From Agarivorans gilvus (GTDB lineage Bacteria; Pseudomonadota; Gammaproteobacteria; Enterobacterales; Celerinatantimonadaceae): a DNA stretch of 64,000 nt. A program made the position numbers and the translations under genes. The notes under the pieces were generated by a model. The model was not told the DNA's origin and searched no databases. It was given only the letters and a program-made list of their open reading frames with translations. Positions 55,355 through 64,000 of the stretch are shown here, in pieces (position 1 is the first letter of the stretch; every line of letters begins with the position of its first letter). The DNA lies in contig NZ_CP013021.1 in assembly GCF_001420915.1 (NCBI RefSeq), positions 1,064,001 to 1,128,000 of the forward strand. Direction: 5' to 3'.

Positions 55355-57502
55355 CTAGGCGTAATAATCAATCCCGTCACTATTTGTTTGTTTTGCCATC
55401 ACTGCTGTTAAATCTTGCTCCGCTAAGTCTTCTGTCGCTTGAGTATTTTCAGCTCTAGCGGAAGAAAAAGATGCCTGGCCTTGGCCCTGCTGAGAAGCGC
55501 TACCAGAATGCTGCTGATTCACTTGGCTTTGTCCAAGTTCAATCCCTTGCTGCTGCAACATATCGCGCAAGCGCGGCATGGTTTGCTCTAGTGCTTCTTT
55601 TGCTTGTGGGTTTTGTACTTGAATATGTACCGATACCTGCTGGTCTTGATTCATTTGTAAGCGAACATGCATGCTACCTAGCTCGGCAGGATCAAGCCGT
55701 ATTTCGGCTTTTTGCATCCCTTGACTCAACATATATTGTACTCGTTGGTTCAATTCGGCTGGCGCTTGATAGTGCGCAGGGTTTAAACGCTCAGCTACGA
55801 CATTCGCCTTGTCATTAACCTGATTAGCTAACTGCGCTTGTTTTAGCCCCAATTCCTGATGATGAGACTCGGTTCTATTAAGCCCATCTAGGCCACTGGC
55901 CGCTCTAAACAAACTAGCCGCTTCTGGTTGACGAGCGGCCTCTGCGGCTTGCAGTCCGTGCTGGGTGTGTCCTTGAGTTTGTTGCTCAGGCTGCTCATGG
56001 TTATCCTGCTGATCACTTTGTTGACTCATCGCTTCGAAAGCCGCTTGATTCACCGCGCTTTTGTCAGTGGCCGAGGGAGCCTGAACACCTGTATTTTTAG
56101 CTGTGGTCGGGCTCGACTGAGGCGCGCTCGGTTTTGCTTCACTGGCCAGCCGCGCGGCATGCTCGTTGCTATTTGCCTGTTCACTAACCAGCTTCACACC
56201 GGCTTCGTTGCTCGCTTGCTGCTCCACTTGGGTTTTGGCTGCCGCAGCATCGTTTACGCCCCGAGTTGCAGAAGGTGCTGCCGTTTTAGCCTCCGCTAAG
56301 GTTGGCGTAGACTTAGGGCCACTTTTATCGGTTTCAGCTTCATTGCGGCTTAACTCAGAACCACTCACAGTGGCGCTTTGCGAGCCCTGCTCGCTATGTG
56401 CTTGCTTACTTGTAGCGCTCGCCTGAGCGGCTTTAGCTGGTTCAGTCGCAAGTGGCTTTTGCTCACTATTTACCGCAGTTTTAGCCGCTTGATGCGATTT
56501 CTCAGCTTCAGTTACTGTAGGCGCCGACGCGGACTTACTTCCATCCAGTTTGGCGCCAGCTTCGTTAGCCTTATCGGTGACTTGAATTTTGTCTGTTACT
56601 TGAGTTTTATCGCTAGCTTGAGCCTTGTCTGTTACTTGACTTTTCTCACTTAAAATTTGCGTAGCGGCTTTTTGTTTCGCGGCATCTTCTGGTTGAGCTG
56701 TTACATTTGCCCCAGACAAGCCTTTTTCTGCATTTACAGCTTCAGACTTTACTACCCGCTGCGCAGCTATTTGCTCAGACTGGTCATGTGTTTCAGCTTG
56801 CTTAGAAGAACCCACATTGTTTGCCAGCTCAAGCTCTGCTTGCTTAGACTTTGCCGTTTGCGCTGCCTGCACATCAGCCGACTTCGCAGCGTTGTTAGCC
56901 AAATCCTGCTGAGTATTTGTGGCTGTTGCTTTAGAAGTAGACTGCGCAGTCTCATGCTCAGCGTCTGACGGCGTTGATGAAGCATTTGAGGCAGATGAGG
57001 CGATGCCACCTTGCTTAGGCGGCAAGTCTCTGCCGCTTTGCTCCGCTTGTGGCTGAGAGCCCGTTTCGGGTGATTGACGAGCACTCTCAGACTTATCGTG
57101 CTTTGCTTCAGGCGCTAAGGCTTGCTCAGCATCTTGCTGCTGATCTTCGCCCACGTCTAAGGACTCTGGCGACGGCTCGGCAGTCGAATCATCAAGCTCG
57201 GCTTGCGCCGATTGAGCGTCCTCTTTAGACTTGCTTATCTCTTCGGCAATTTGCTTCGCATTATCTAATTGCTTCAGTAATTCCAATGGGTTAGCTGGCT
57301 CGCCAGGCTCTTCTGTGGCGGAGTCTGGGCGCAGCATTTGCTTCTCCACAGCTAAACCAACAGCTTTCGCTGCGCGAGGCATGGCCTGTAGATCTTTAAC
57401 TAAATGAGCAAAATCCTCAGCCTTTGCAGAAGGCTTAACAGCAGCATTAGCCAAAGAACCTAATGGTGAGCTATTTGCTGAGTCAGTTAACAGGAATTCC
57501 AT
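55355..57502 (-). CDS. fliK: Flagellar hook-length control protein FliK
   Basis: 715 residues, long for FliK. Residues ~60-560 are a low-complexity ruler rich in Ala, Ser, Gln, Lys and Glu, with repeated QVTDK-type units (near 290-310). The conserved C-terminal domain (~590-690) has LNQRVQYMLSQGMQKAEIRLD and LGSMHVRLQMNQDQQVSVHI, the FliK_C motif that triggers the FlhB switch. The ruler length suggests a long hook. An 82-bp gap with a hairpin (55324-55344) follows before fliL. Confidence 0.93.
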   Translation of the reverse strand: MEFLLTDSANSSPLGSLANAAVKPSAKAEDFAHLVKDLQAMPRAAKAVGLAVEKQMLRPDSATEEPGEPANPLELLKQLDNAKQIAEEISKSKEDAQSAQAELDDSTAEPSPESLDVGEDQQQDAEQALAPEAKHDKSESARQSPETGSQPQAEQSGRDLPPKQGGIASSASNASSTPSDAEHETAQSTSKATATNTQQDLANNAAKSADVQAAQTAKSKQAELELANNVGSSKQAETHDQSEQIAAQRVVKSEAVNAEKGLSGANVTAQPEDAAKQKAATQILSEKSQVTDKAQASDKTQVTDKIQVTDKANEAGAKLDGSKSASAPTVTEAEKSHQAAKTAVNSEQKPLATEPAKAAQASATSKQAHSEQGSQSATVSGSELSRNEAETDKSGPKSTPTLAEAKTAAPSATRGVNDAAAAKTQVEQQASNEAGVKLVSEQANSNEHAARLASEAKPSAPQSSPTTAKNTGVQAPSATDKSAVNQAAFEAMSQQSDQQDNHEQPEQQTQGHTQHGLQAAEAARQPEAASLFRAASGLDGLNRTESHHQELGLKQAQLANQVNDKANVVAERLNPAHYQAPAELNQRVQYMLSQGMQKAEIRLDPAELGSMHVRLQMNQDQQVSVHIQVQNPQAKEALEQTMPRLRDMLQQQGIELGQSQVNQQHSGSASQQGQGQASFSSARAENTQATEDLAEQDLTAVMAKQTNSDGIDYYA

Positions 57503-57595
57503 CTATGCCTATCCTTTAAGATAATTTGCTTCACGAGCAGGGTTAATACGGCAAATCACAATCAATATCGACAACAAAGCATAAACTATGCCGAA

Positions 57596-58039
57596 TTAGC
57601 TAGCTTGACCTCTTAAGTGCGCATATAAGGCATATTCATCTAGCAACTTTTGCTCTTCACGCAATTGCTTTTGCTGCTGTTGCTTAAGCTGTTTGTCGAT
57701 TAACAGCTCCATGGCTTTTCGTCTAGACTGCAGTTCCAGCCATTGCTGGCGCTTCAGCAATACGTTTTTTTTCAGTTGTTCAATAGACTTACGTTGTTGG
57801 ACACTGGCTTGTTCCAGCTTTTGAATGAAGATTTGATATTGGTGAAAACTATTAGCATAAAAACCATCTACTCCCTTCGCCAAAGCCTGTTCTAAATAAG
57901 AACGGCGATAATCTTCAAGATGGGCTAACTGCGCTTCAAATTCGCTTAGCTGCTGCTGTGCCTCTGCCATTTGTTTGGCCGCGTCTTGCTCTTGCTCCTG
58001 CAAGCGCTCCACCATTAAATATAAGGCTCGTCTGGCCAT
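57596..58039 (-). CDS. fliJ: Flagellar export chaperone FliJ
   Basis: 147 residues, almost wholly a coiled coil rich in Gln, Glu, Leu and Arg, as expected for the antiparallel FliJ stalk that joins the FliI ring to FlhA. Features include LEDYRRSYLEQALAKGVDGF and the terminal LLDEYALYAHLRG. It lies 32 bases after fliI, in standard order. Confidence 0.93.
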   Translation of the reverse strand: MARRALYLMVERLQEQEQDAAKQMAEAQQQLSEFEAQLAHLEDYRRSYLEQALAKGVDGFYANSFHQYQIFIQKLEQASVQQRKSIEQLKKNVLLKRQQWLELQSRRKAMELLIDKQLKQQQQKQLREEQKLLDEYALYAHLRGQAS

Positions 58040-58071
58040 CTTCCGCTCCTAATTACAGCCTAAATGCTTGC

Positions 58072-59430
58072 TTAGTTGATAGGGCTCTGAGCGTTGATAT
58101 TGGCCATTTGCATGGTGCGTTCCATCCGCGTCAGACTTTCGTCATAAGCAACCACTTCTTTCATTCCTTGCTGCAAGAACTGATCCATATGTGGCTTCAT
58201 CGCGATGGCTAAATCAATCCGTTTATCAGCACCTCGTTGATAAGCACCAATAGAGATAAGATCCTGATTTTGTTGATAAGAAGCATTGAGAGATTTCAAC
58301 TGGCGAGCCAACTGTTGATGGCCTTCGCTGGTCACCGCTGGCATAACCCGACTAATCGACTTTTCAATATCAACCGCCGGATAGTGGCCAGAATCGGCCA
58401 ATTCCCGCGACAACACGATATGTCCATCTAAGATGGCCCGCGCCGCGTCGGCAATAGGGTCTTGTAAATCATCACCTTCGGTGAGTACCGTAAAGAATGC
58501 GGTGATTGAACCTTGGTCTTCTCCGCCGTTACCGGCTCGCTCCACTAGCCGCGGCAACTTGGCAAATACCGAGGGCGGATAACCTTTGGTGGCTGGAGGC
58601 TCACCAATAGCTAAGGCGATTTCCCGTTGAGCTTGCGCATAACGAGTCAGCGAGTCCATTAACAACAACACATTCAAGCCCTGATCGCGGAAATATTCAG
58701 CAATGGTTAAGGTAGTATCACAGCCCTTTAAGCGCATTAGCGGCGAAGCATCAGCTGGCGCAGCAATCACCACGGCGCGCTGACGCCCTTCTTCGCCAAG
58801 GATTTCATCGATGAACTCTTTAACTTCTCGTCCCCGTTCACCAATCAACCCTACCACCACTACATCGGCAGTAGTGCCTCGGGTCATCATGCCCATTAAG
58901 ACACTTTTACCGACCCCTGAGCCAGCAAACAAGCCCATCCGTTGACCTTGTCCCACGGTCAATACCGCATTAATCGACCGCACCCCAACATCTAAGGGCT
59001 GTTTAATGGGTTTACGAGCCATCGGGTTTAAACGTTCAGAATTTAACTTGGTGGTTTGCTTACAGTAAATATCTCCCAAGCCATCCAGCGGTTTACCAAC
59101 ACCGTCAATCACCCGCCCCAGCAGTTCCATACCCACCGGAATACCATGGCTTTCATGCATCGGAATGACTCGTGCGCCAGGAAGCACTCCAGTTAACTGT
59201 TCGCTGGGCATAAGAAACAATTTATCACCAGAAAAACCTACCACTTCGGCTTCTAAATATGCATCAAGGGTTTCCACCATACATAGTGAGCCCACCGGGG
59301 CTCGACAGCCCACGGCTTCTAGGGTTAAACCAACCACCCGTGTCAATTTTCCGGCTACTGTCGGTTTATTACGTAAGTGCTCGGTCTGGTACTGTTTAAG
59401 TCGTTGGCTCAGCGTCATCGTCTTGCCCAT
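58072..59430 (-). CDS. fliI: Flagellum-specific ATPase FliI
   Basis: 452 residues. F1-ATPase-beta-like: P-loop GLFAGSGVGKSVLMG (~165-179), VVGLIGERGREVKEFID, Walker B LLLMDSLTRYAQAQREIAL and GYPPSVFAKLPRLVERAG. It energises substrate delivery to the export gate. Its start lies inside the true end of fliH (35-base overlap), which only becomes visible after the fliH frame is repaired. Confidence 0.97.
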   Translation of the reverse strand: MGKTMTLSQRLKQYQTEHLRNKPTVAGKLTRVVGLTLEAVGCRAPVGSLCMVETLDAYLEAEVVGFSGDKLFLMPSEQLTGVLPGARVIPMHESHGIPVGMELLGRVIDGVGKPLDGLGDIYCKQTTKLNSERLNPMARKPIKQPLDVGVRSINAVLTVGQGQRMGLFAGSGVGKSVLMGMMTRGTTADVVVVGLIGERGREVKEFIDEILGEEGRQRAVVIAAPADASPLMRLKGCDTTLTIAEYFRDQGLNVLLLMDSLTRYAQAQREIALAIGEPPATKGYPPSVFAKLPRLVERAGNGGEDQGSITAFFTVLTEGDDLQDPIADAARAILDGHIVLSRELADSGHYPAVDIEKSISRVMPAVTSEGHQQLARQLKSLNASYQQNQDLISIGAYQRGADKRIDLAIAMKPHMDQFLQQGMKEVVAYDESLTRMERTMQMANINAQSPIN

Positions 59431-60420
59431 TTTGGCGAATAAAAGACTGTAAGCTCTGTTTAATCACTTCACTCATATCAACCGATACCGATGACAGCTC
59501 GTTTTCAATTAAACAGTCGCCTGGCGTTAAGCTTCCATCAGCCAATAACTGCCATTGCTTTTTCTGTTGGGTTTCGGGGGAAATACACTTTGCACGATGG
59601 CCATATCATCGGGATGTAGGTGGATCCGAATATGTTGGTTCTGTAAGGGTAACGCGGCTACCGCCTGCTTCACGGTATGAACGATGACCTTAGGGTTGGT
59701 GACCAATTCAACTTGAACAATTTCGGCGGCTAATTTCATGGCCAGCTCAACCACTTGTTGCTCAACTTCTTGATCTAATTGCTGACAAGGCTGGTGTAAT
59801 TGGCCAATTAAGCCTGCCCAGCGGCCCGCTAACTCGTCAATCTGTTGTTGGCCTTCACTTAGGCCTTGAGCCAAACCTTCTTGGTGGCCTTGCTGCTTAC
59901 CTTGCTCGAGGCCATCTTCTATTCCCTTGGCTAAGCCTTCTTCATGTCCCGCAGCAATCCCTTCAGCCTTGCCTTCTTCATAAGCCGATTGGCGCAGCGC
60001 CTCAAGCTCTTCGATGGTCATCGGCTCAAATTCTATTTCTGGCTCTTCTTCCTCAGGCGCTTCATAGAACCAGGCCGGCTTCATATTATAAGCGTTACTG
60101 GCTGGTTGCTGCTGTTTATCCTCAGGCTCAGTAAAATCGGGCAAAGGCCAACTAATATCTTGTGGATCTTGTTGGTTTTGCTCACCCATTGCAGCGTCTG
60201 TTGAAGATGACGACGGCTGCGCGTCGGCCAAAATATCGTCTATATCGCTTTGCTCTTGAGCTGGCGATGTTGCTTGAGTAGGCTCTGAAGCATCACTGGG
60301 CGTTGGCTGATTTTGCTCTAATAGTGCCGCAATATCGTCTTCGTCCATCAAGTCATTATCGGCCTTATCAGCCGCTTTCGCGGCTTTTTGCTGCTCAGTG
60401 GATTTATCGTGTTCACTCAT
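59396..60420 (-). CDS. fliH: Flagellar assembly protein FliH (one frameshift)
   Basis: The frame given stops at 59527, shortly after SVFPPKPN. One base missing from the G5 run 59576-59580 (coding C) restores SVFPPETQQKKQWQLLADGS and runs to a stop at 59396, inside fliI, giving 341 residues. An acidic, Gln-rich N-terminus (~1-120), a Gly-rich GxxxG heptad helix (GKAEGIAAGHEEGLAKGIED, ~155-174) and a C-terminal VQVELVTNPKVIVHTVKQAV domain are FliH hallmarks. It regulates FliI. Confidence 0.94.
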
Positions 60421-60422
60421 GC

Positions 60423-61457
60423 TTATAAGAACTCATCTCCACCGCCGCCACCAATCATAATTTCGCCCGCTTCGGACAAGCGACGAGCAATTGATAGAAT
60501 TTCTTTCTGTGCGGTTTCAACTTCACTGACTTTAATTGGGCCCATGGCTTCTAGGTCATCTTTGAGCATCTCGGCAGCACGTTTCGACATATTGTTGAAG
60601 ATCTTATCTTTCAAGGTATCGTCGGCACCTTTGAGTGCTTTTTGTAGCAACTCGCCAGGGACATCACGCAGCAAGGTTTGAATACCACGGTCGTCGATAT
60701 CGATAAGGTTCTCGAATACGAACATCAAATCTTGAATTTGCTGAGCCATTTCCTCGTCGCTTTCGCGGATAGAGTCCATCAACATGCCTTCCATGTTGGT
60801 ATCGAGGAAGTTCATAATGTTGGCTGCCGCTTTCAGGCCGCCCATCTTGGCAGCTTGCGCTCCGGCTTGACCGGCAAACTGTTTTTCCATGATTTCGTTC
60901 AATTCGGTCAATGCCGCAGGCTGAACTTCTTCCAAATTGGCAATCCGCATCATCAAATCGAGACGAACTTTCTCGGCAAATTGAGACAAAATTTCGGCTG
61001 ACTGCTCTGCTTCCAAATAAGACAAAACAATGGTTTGAATTTGCGGGTGCTCGTTTTGAATAATATTGGCCACTTGGCGTGCATCCATCCACTTCAATGA
61101 ATCCAAGCCTTTCGCGCCGCTGCCCATAATAATTTGGTCAACCAAGCTAGAGGCGCGATCTTCACCTAAGGCCGCCGTCAATGCCTTACGCACGAAGTCC
61201 TCGCTACCAATACCAATATTGGTGTATTTCTGAATATCGTCGATAAATAGGCGATGTACAGCCACCACCCGCTCATGAGAAAAGTCTTCCAAAGAAGCCA
61301 TCGCCATACCCAAACGTTGTACTTGTTTGGGCTCTAAGTGGCGAAAAATAGTCGCGGCGTCGTCTTCATTGAGGCTAAGCATTAGGATCGCTGCGCGCTC
61401 TATGCCGCTCATCTCCGCGAGGATTTCCTCTGGATTTACATTATCTTCATTTGGCAT
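60423..61457 (-). CDS. fliG: Flagellar motor switch protein FliG
   Basis: 344 residues. Three FliG domains: N (ERAAILMLSLNEDDAATIFRHL), middle with the EHPQ motif (NEHPQIQTIVLSYLE, ~134-148) and C with the torque helix (FVFENLIDIDDRGIQTLLRD, ~246-265). It transmits stator force to the rotor. It overlaps fliF by 11 bases. Confidence 0.97.
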   Translation of the reverse strand: MPNEDNVNPEEILAEMSGIERAAILMLSLNEDDAATIFRHLEPKQVQRLGMAMASLEDFSHERVVAVHRLFIDDIQKYTNIGIGSEDFVRKALTAALGEDRASSLVDQIIMGSGAKGLDSLKWMDARQVANIIQNEHPQIQTIVLSYLEAEQSAEILSQFAEKVRLDLMMRIANLEEVQPAALTELNEIMEKQFAGQAGAQAAKMGGLKAAANIMNFLDTNMEGMLMDSIRESDEEMAQQIQDLMFVFENLIDIDDRGIQTLLRDVPGELLQKALKGADDTLKDKIFNNMSKRAAEMLKDDLEAMGPIKVSEVETAQKEILSIARRLSEAGEIMIGGGGGDEFL

Positions 61458-63165
61458 CGTTAATTACCCAATCTTTGATCACCATGGCTGCAAGGTCTGG
61501 TTCATTAGCCACCAAGGCTCTAACAGCTTTAAGCATGTCTTCGTCTTTATGTAAGTCTGGCAGTTTAAGCTGACCATCGCGAATGCCAAAATCTATTTCC
61601 GTATTATCGGCTGAAATGAGCTGTAGATCATCGTCATTTTCGTAAGCGGCTAAGGCTGCATCTAAATCGGTCTCGGCATGTTCACTCTCTTCACCCGAAG
61701 AAAGAATACGATTTAGCATGGGGCGTACTACCGCAACAATCAACACGATTAATACTAAGACACTGCCGGCAATTCGCATGGCACGCCAGAACCAAGCTTG
61801 TTCCCAAATAGGTAAATCAGCTTCACTCACCAACTCTGGGCGAGAAAACGGCACGCTCACCACTTCTAAAGTATCACCACGACTCAGATTAAAGCCCACA
61901 CCACCTTGTAACAAGCGGCGAATGTTAGCCAACTCTTCGGCTGAACGAGGCTCACGGCTAGTTTCACCCGCGTCAGAAACTTGACTATTGTAATCAAGAG
62001 CCACCGATACGCTCAAACGTCTTACCACACCCACCTGCGAGCGGGTATGACTAATAGTGGTGTCTAATTCATAATTTCGAGTGGCTTCTTTGCGGCTGCT
62101 GCCCGATTGAGCCTGAGTCGTCGCGCCACCAGCTTGTTCTGGTATTTCAGCGGGTAATGGCGGCTGATTAGTTAACGCTCCCGGTATACCAATCGCACCT
62201 GCGCCCACATTGTTGTCTTCAATAGTGTATTCACTGCGCACGGCGGGTAGATCGGGGTTAAAACGCTTTTGGGTCTGCTCAACCGAAGTAAAATCAAGCG
62301 TCACATCCACTTCGGCAGTGTAATTGCCCACCCCAACAATGGGGATCATGATGGCATCAATCTTATCTTTGTACTCTTCTTCGCGCTTGCGCTCCATTTC
62401 AAATTCTTTACGAGTTCGCGAAGATAAGGGGTCTTGGCTGCCGGAGTTTAATAAACGGCCATGTTGGTCGGTAACAGTTACGCGAGTTGGTACCAAACCT
62501 TGAACGGCCGAGGCAACAATATCTACAATCGAGTCAATTTCTTCCTGCTGCAGACCATTAGCGGAGCGCAGTTGCACGACCACAGTGGCCGATGGCTGTT
62601 GTTCACGACGGGCAAACACATTACTTTTAGGAATAGCTAGTAGCACTTGAGCTTTACTAATGGATTTCATCTGCTCAATCGCGGTGGCCAATTGACGTTC
62701 CCGACTGAGCTTAAGGCGTTCGCCCTCTAAGCGCTGACTCACACCAAAGCCCATGTCATTGAGCAGGATTTGCTCACCTGCTGGAGGCGCATCAGTTAAA
62801 CCTGAACGACGCAATTGTAACTTAATGTCTTGATAGCGCTCGGCATTTACCAGTACGGTATTGCCTTCTATGGTGTAGGGAATTTTTTGTGCGTCGAGGA
62901 AGTCCAAAGTTTCCACTAACTCAGGTGTCGTCATGGTTCCCAGTGGGCGCATTTCAGGCTCTTTGGCCCACATCAGCAAAAACACCGCCATTGCCAAGCA
63001 AATGGCCAGTGCCAAAATCATGATGATTTGACGAAGCACGTCACCATTGCTCAAGAACGAAAGCGCCGAGCTTTGTTGCTCTGTTGCTTCCAAGCTATCA
63101 CCGTCATTGTTTGAACCTAGCAGTGCTTGTTCCTGACTCATTGTGTTACTTCCTTCGCTCGCCAC
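61447..63165 (-). CDS. fliF: Flagellar MS-ring protein FliF
   Basis: 572 residues. Two membrane segments (~48-68 and ~463-483), RBM domains between them (YTIEGNTVLVNAERYQDIKLQL; EGERLKLSRERQLATAIEQM; YTAEVDVTLDF) and the C-terminal FliG-binding tail. The GTG at 63165 has an ideal AGGAG; an ATG at 63141 with its own GGAAG is an alternative. Housing of the export gate. Confidence 0.96.
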   Translation of the reverse strand: MASEGSNTMSQEQALLGSNNDGDSLEATEQQSSALSFLSNGDVLRQIIMILALAICLAMAVFLLMWAKEPEMRPLGTMTTPELVETLDFLDAQKIPYTIEGNTVLVNAERYQDIKLQLRRSGLTDAPPAGEQILLNDMGFGVSQRLEGERLKLSRERQLATAIEQMKSISKAQVLLAIPKSNVFARREQQPSATVVVQLRSANGLQQEEIDSIVDIVASAVQGLVPTRVTVTDQHGRLLNSGSQDPLSSRTRKEFEMERKREEEYKDKIDAIMIPIVGVGNYTAEVDVTLDFTSVEQTQKRFNPDLPAVRSEYTIEDNNVGAGAIGIPGALTNQPPLPAEIPEQAGGATTQAQSGSSRKEATRNYELDTTISHTRSQVGVVRRLSVSVALDYNSQVSDAGETSREPRSAEELANIRRLLQGGVGFNLSRGDTLEVVSVPFSRPELVSEADLPIWEQAWFWRAMRIAGSVLVLIVLIVAVVRPMLNRILSSGEESEHAETDLDAALAAYENDDDLQLISADNTEIDFGIRDGQLKLPDLHKDEDMLKAVRALVANEPDLAAMVIKDWVINDAK

Positions 63166-63184
63166 AATCTTTCTCCTAGCCTAC

Positions 63185-63529
63185 TTAAACAGGCATGGAC
63201 ATAATGTCTTTATAAGCTTCCACCAGCTTATTTCTTACTTCTACCGTTGCATCAAAGGCAACGCTAGATTTTTGCGCAGCAATCATCACATCACCGATTC
63301 CTACGCTGCGATCGCCCAAATCAAAGCGAGTGCGTAAGTCATTGGCATTGGATTGCAATCCATTGACGTTATTGATGGCATCTTTTAGTAAATTGCCGAA
63401 ATCACTGCTAACGGAGGAAGTACCGAGTGGGTTATTGCTTGGCGCAATGTCATTGGCAATCCCGCCAGTTTTCATTTCACCGGCCATGGATTGCAGTTCG
63501 CTAAATAGTGGGCTCGAATCTACTCTCAT
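63185..63529 (-). CDS. fliE: Flagellar hook-basal body protein FliE
   Basis: 114 residues from the ATG at 63529 (SD GAGG). Family end: VMIAAQKSSVAFDATVEVRN, then KLVEAYKDIMSMPV. It joins the MS ring to the rod. First gene of the fliE-flhB operon, 54 bases downstream of its sigma-54 promoter. Confidence 0.95.
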   Translation of the reverse strand: MRVDSSPLFSELQSMAGEMKTGGIANDIAPSNNPLGTSSVSSDFGNLLKDAINNVNGLQSNANDLRTRFDLGDRSVGIGDVMIAAQKSSVAFDATVEVRNKLVEAYKDIMSMPV

Positions 63530-63582
63530 GATTTTCCTCTGGCGCCAGATTAATGGCATTGTGTTTACGATATACGAGGAAA

Positions 63583-63599
63583 AGCAAAAGACGCGCCAA
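63583..63599 (-). promoter_or_regulatory. Sigma-54 promoter before fliE
   Basis: Minus strand TTGGCGCG-TCTT-TTGCT: GG and GC separated by exactly 10 bases, close to the consensus TGGCACG-N4-TTGC. It begins 3 bases past the stop of the EAL gene; transcription would start near 63572. Class III flagellar operons in polar flagellates start from such promoters. Confidence 0.8.
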
Positions 63600-63601
63600 G
63601 A

Positions 63602-64000
63602 TTAACTAACGACTAAACGTAACTTCTCTTTTGCCGGCGGTTTAAGCAAATGGCTGTTCACAAAATCTTCTTGTGGTAAGGGCCGTGAGAAGAAAAAGCC
63701 CTGCGCTTGCTCGCAGCCCATAACCGAGGCAAGGTTGGCCTGAGACTGTGTTTCAATGCCTTCAATAAGCACTTGGTACTTCATACTGCGGGCGATCATT
63801 ACCATCGCTTTAACAATGTGTTGGTCTGACAGGTTATCTTCCATGCCACTGACAAATGCACGGTCAATTTTAAGCACTGTGACAGGAAGGTGCTTTAAGT
63901 AGGCCATGGATGAATATCCGGTACCAAAGTCATCAATGGCGATGCCAAAGCCGGCATCGCGTAAACGCTGAATACTGGCTTTAGCCTCTGCTGGCTGTTC
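63602..64000 (-). CDS. EAL-domain c-di-GMP phosphodiesterase (C-terminal part, cut by window edge)
   Basis: The last ~132 codons are inside the window and continue past its edge. They carry the EAL-domain core: AIDDFGTGYSSMAYLKHLPV, LKIDRAFV, KAMVMIARSMKYQVLIEGIET and the C-terminal GCEQAQGFFFSRPLP. The DDFG acidic pair, the Lys of LKID and the Glu of EGIET are intact, so the domain should be catalytic. A GGDEF, PAS or CHASE part may lie outside the window. It stops right next to the fliE promoter. Confidence 0.9.
   Translation of the reverse strand, partial: EQPAEAKASIQRLRDAGFGIAIDDFGTGYSSMAYLKHLPVTVLKIDRAFVSGMEDNLSDQHIVKAMVMIARSMKYQVLIEGIETQSQANLASVMGCEQAQGFFFSRPLPQEDFVNSHLLKPPAKEKLRLVVS

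Noticed and set aside
17980..59580. Programmed ribosomal frameshifting in six genes
   Set aside because: The break sites share only a short G/C run, not a slippery heptamer with a following structure, and families such as FliL, FliH and DHH do not use frameshifting.
1..64000. CRISPR arrays, tRNA or rRNA genes, insertion sequences, prophage
   Set aside because: I saw no regularly spaced repeats, no tRNA-like cloverleaf or CCA ends, no transposase or integrase reading frames.

Overview
The window looks like the chromosome of a marine gammaproteobacterium of the Alteromonadales/Vibrionales type; an Agarivorans-like organism is my guess, not something the sequence proves. The reasons are a moderate GC content, a polar-flagellum locus in the order fliEFGHIJKLMNOPQR-flhBAFG-fliA-cheYZAB-motCD-parC-parP-cheW, and a directly following ccmABCDEFGHI cluster and mlaA. 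This order is shared by Vibrio, Shewanella and relatives. Every gene I can support lies on the minus strand, so transcription runs from high to low coordinates.

Region A (1-4.9 kb) is the end of a polysaccharide locus: a cut-off pyruvyl-transferase-like gene, an EPS-type nitroreductase and a Wzx-like flippase. Beside it is a monocistronic gene for an acidic, cysteine-free secreted protein that resembles a surface-layer protein. That gene has its own terminator and a hairpin over its ribosome-binding site. Region B (4.9-20.4 kb) is one tightly packed transcription unit. It starts with an outer-membrane beta-barrel protein behind an extended -10 promoter, continues with polysaccharide export and initiation genes (a Wza-like SLBB protein, Wzz, a WecA-like transferase), and runs by overlapping stop/start codons into a nearly complete type II secretion system (gspG,E,F,H,I,J,K,L,M, a C-like gene, gspD) ending in a terminator. 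Physical coupling of polysaccharide export, a T2SS with a lipoprotein secretin and an S-layer-like protein is the most interesting system here. My working idea is a dedicated secretion machine for the surface protein plus the glycan that holds it.

Region C (20.5-26.3 kb) is the sulfate activation operon cysD-cysN-SLC13 permease-cysC, followed by a DHH/DHHA1 phosphoesterase. Region D (26.5-35.7 kb) holds a response regulator with a PP2C-like output, mlaA and the complete cytochrome c maturation operon ccmABCDEFGHI. Region E (35.8-47.7 kb) is the chemotaxis operon with polar array proteins ParC/ParP, a second stator pair (MotC/MotD), FliA, FlhG and FlhF. Region F (47.8-63.5 kb) is the flagellar export apparatus, C-ring and basal-body operon, with recognisable sigma-54 promoters before flhA and fliE. 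A cut-off EAL-domain gene closes the window.

Six genes (wza-like, DHH, response regulator, parP, fliL, fliH) carry eight single-base deletions, each inside a G/C homopolymer. Adding one base per site restores every gene to a whole number of codons and to family-typical sequence. This points to homopolymer errors in the sequence rather than gene decay, so I annotate these genes across their full span.
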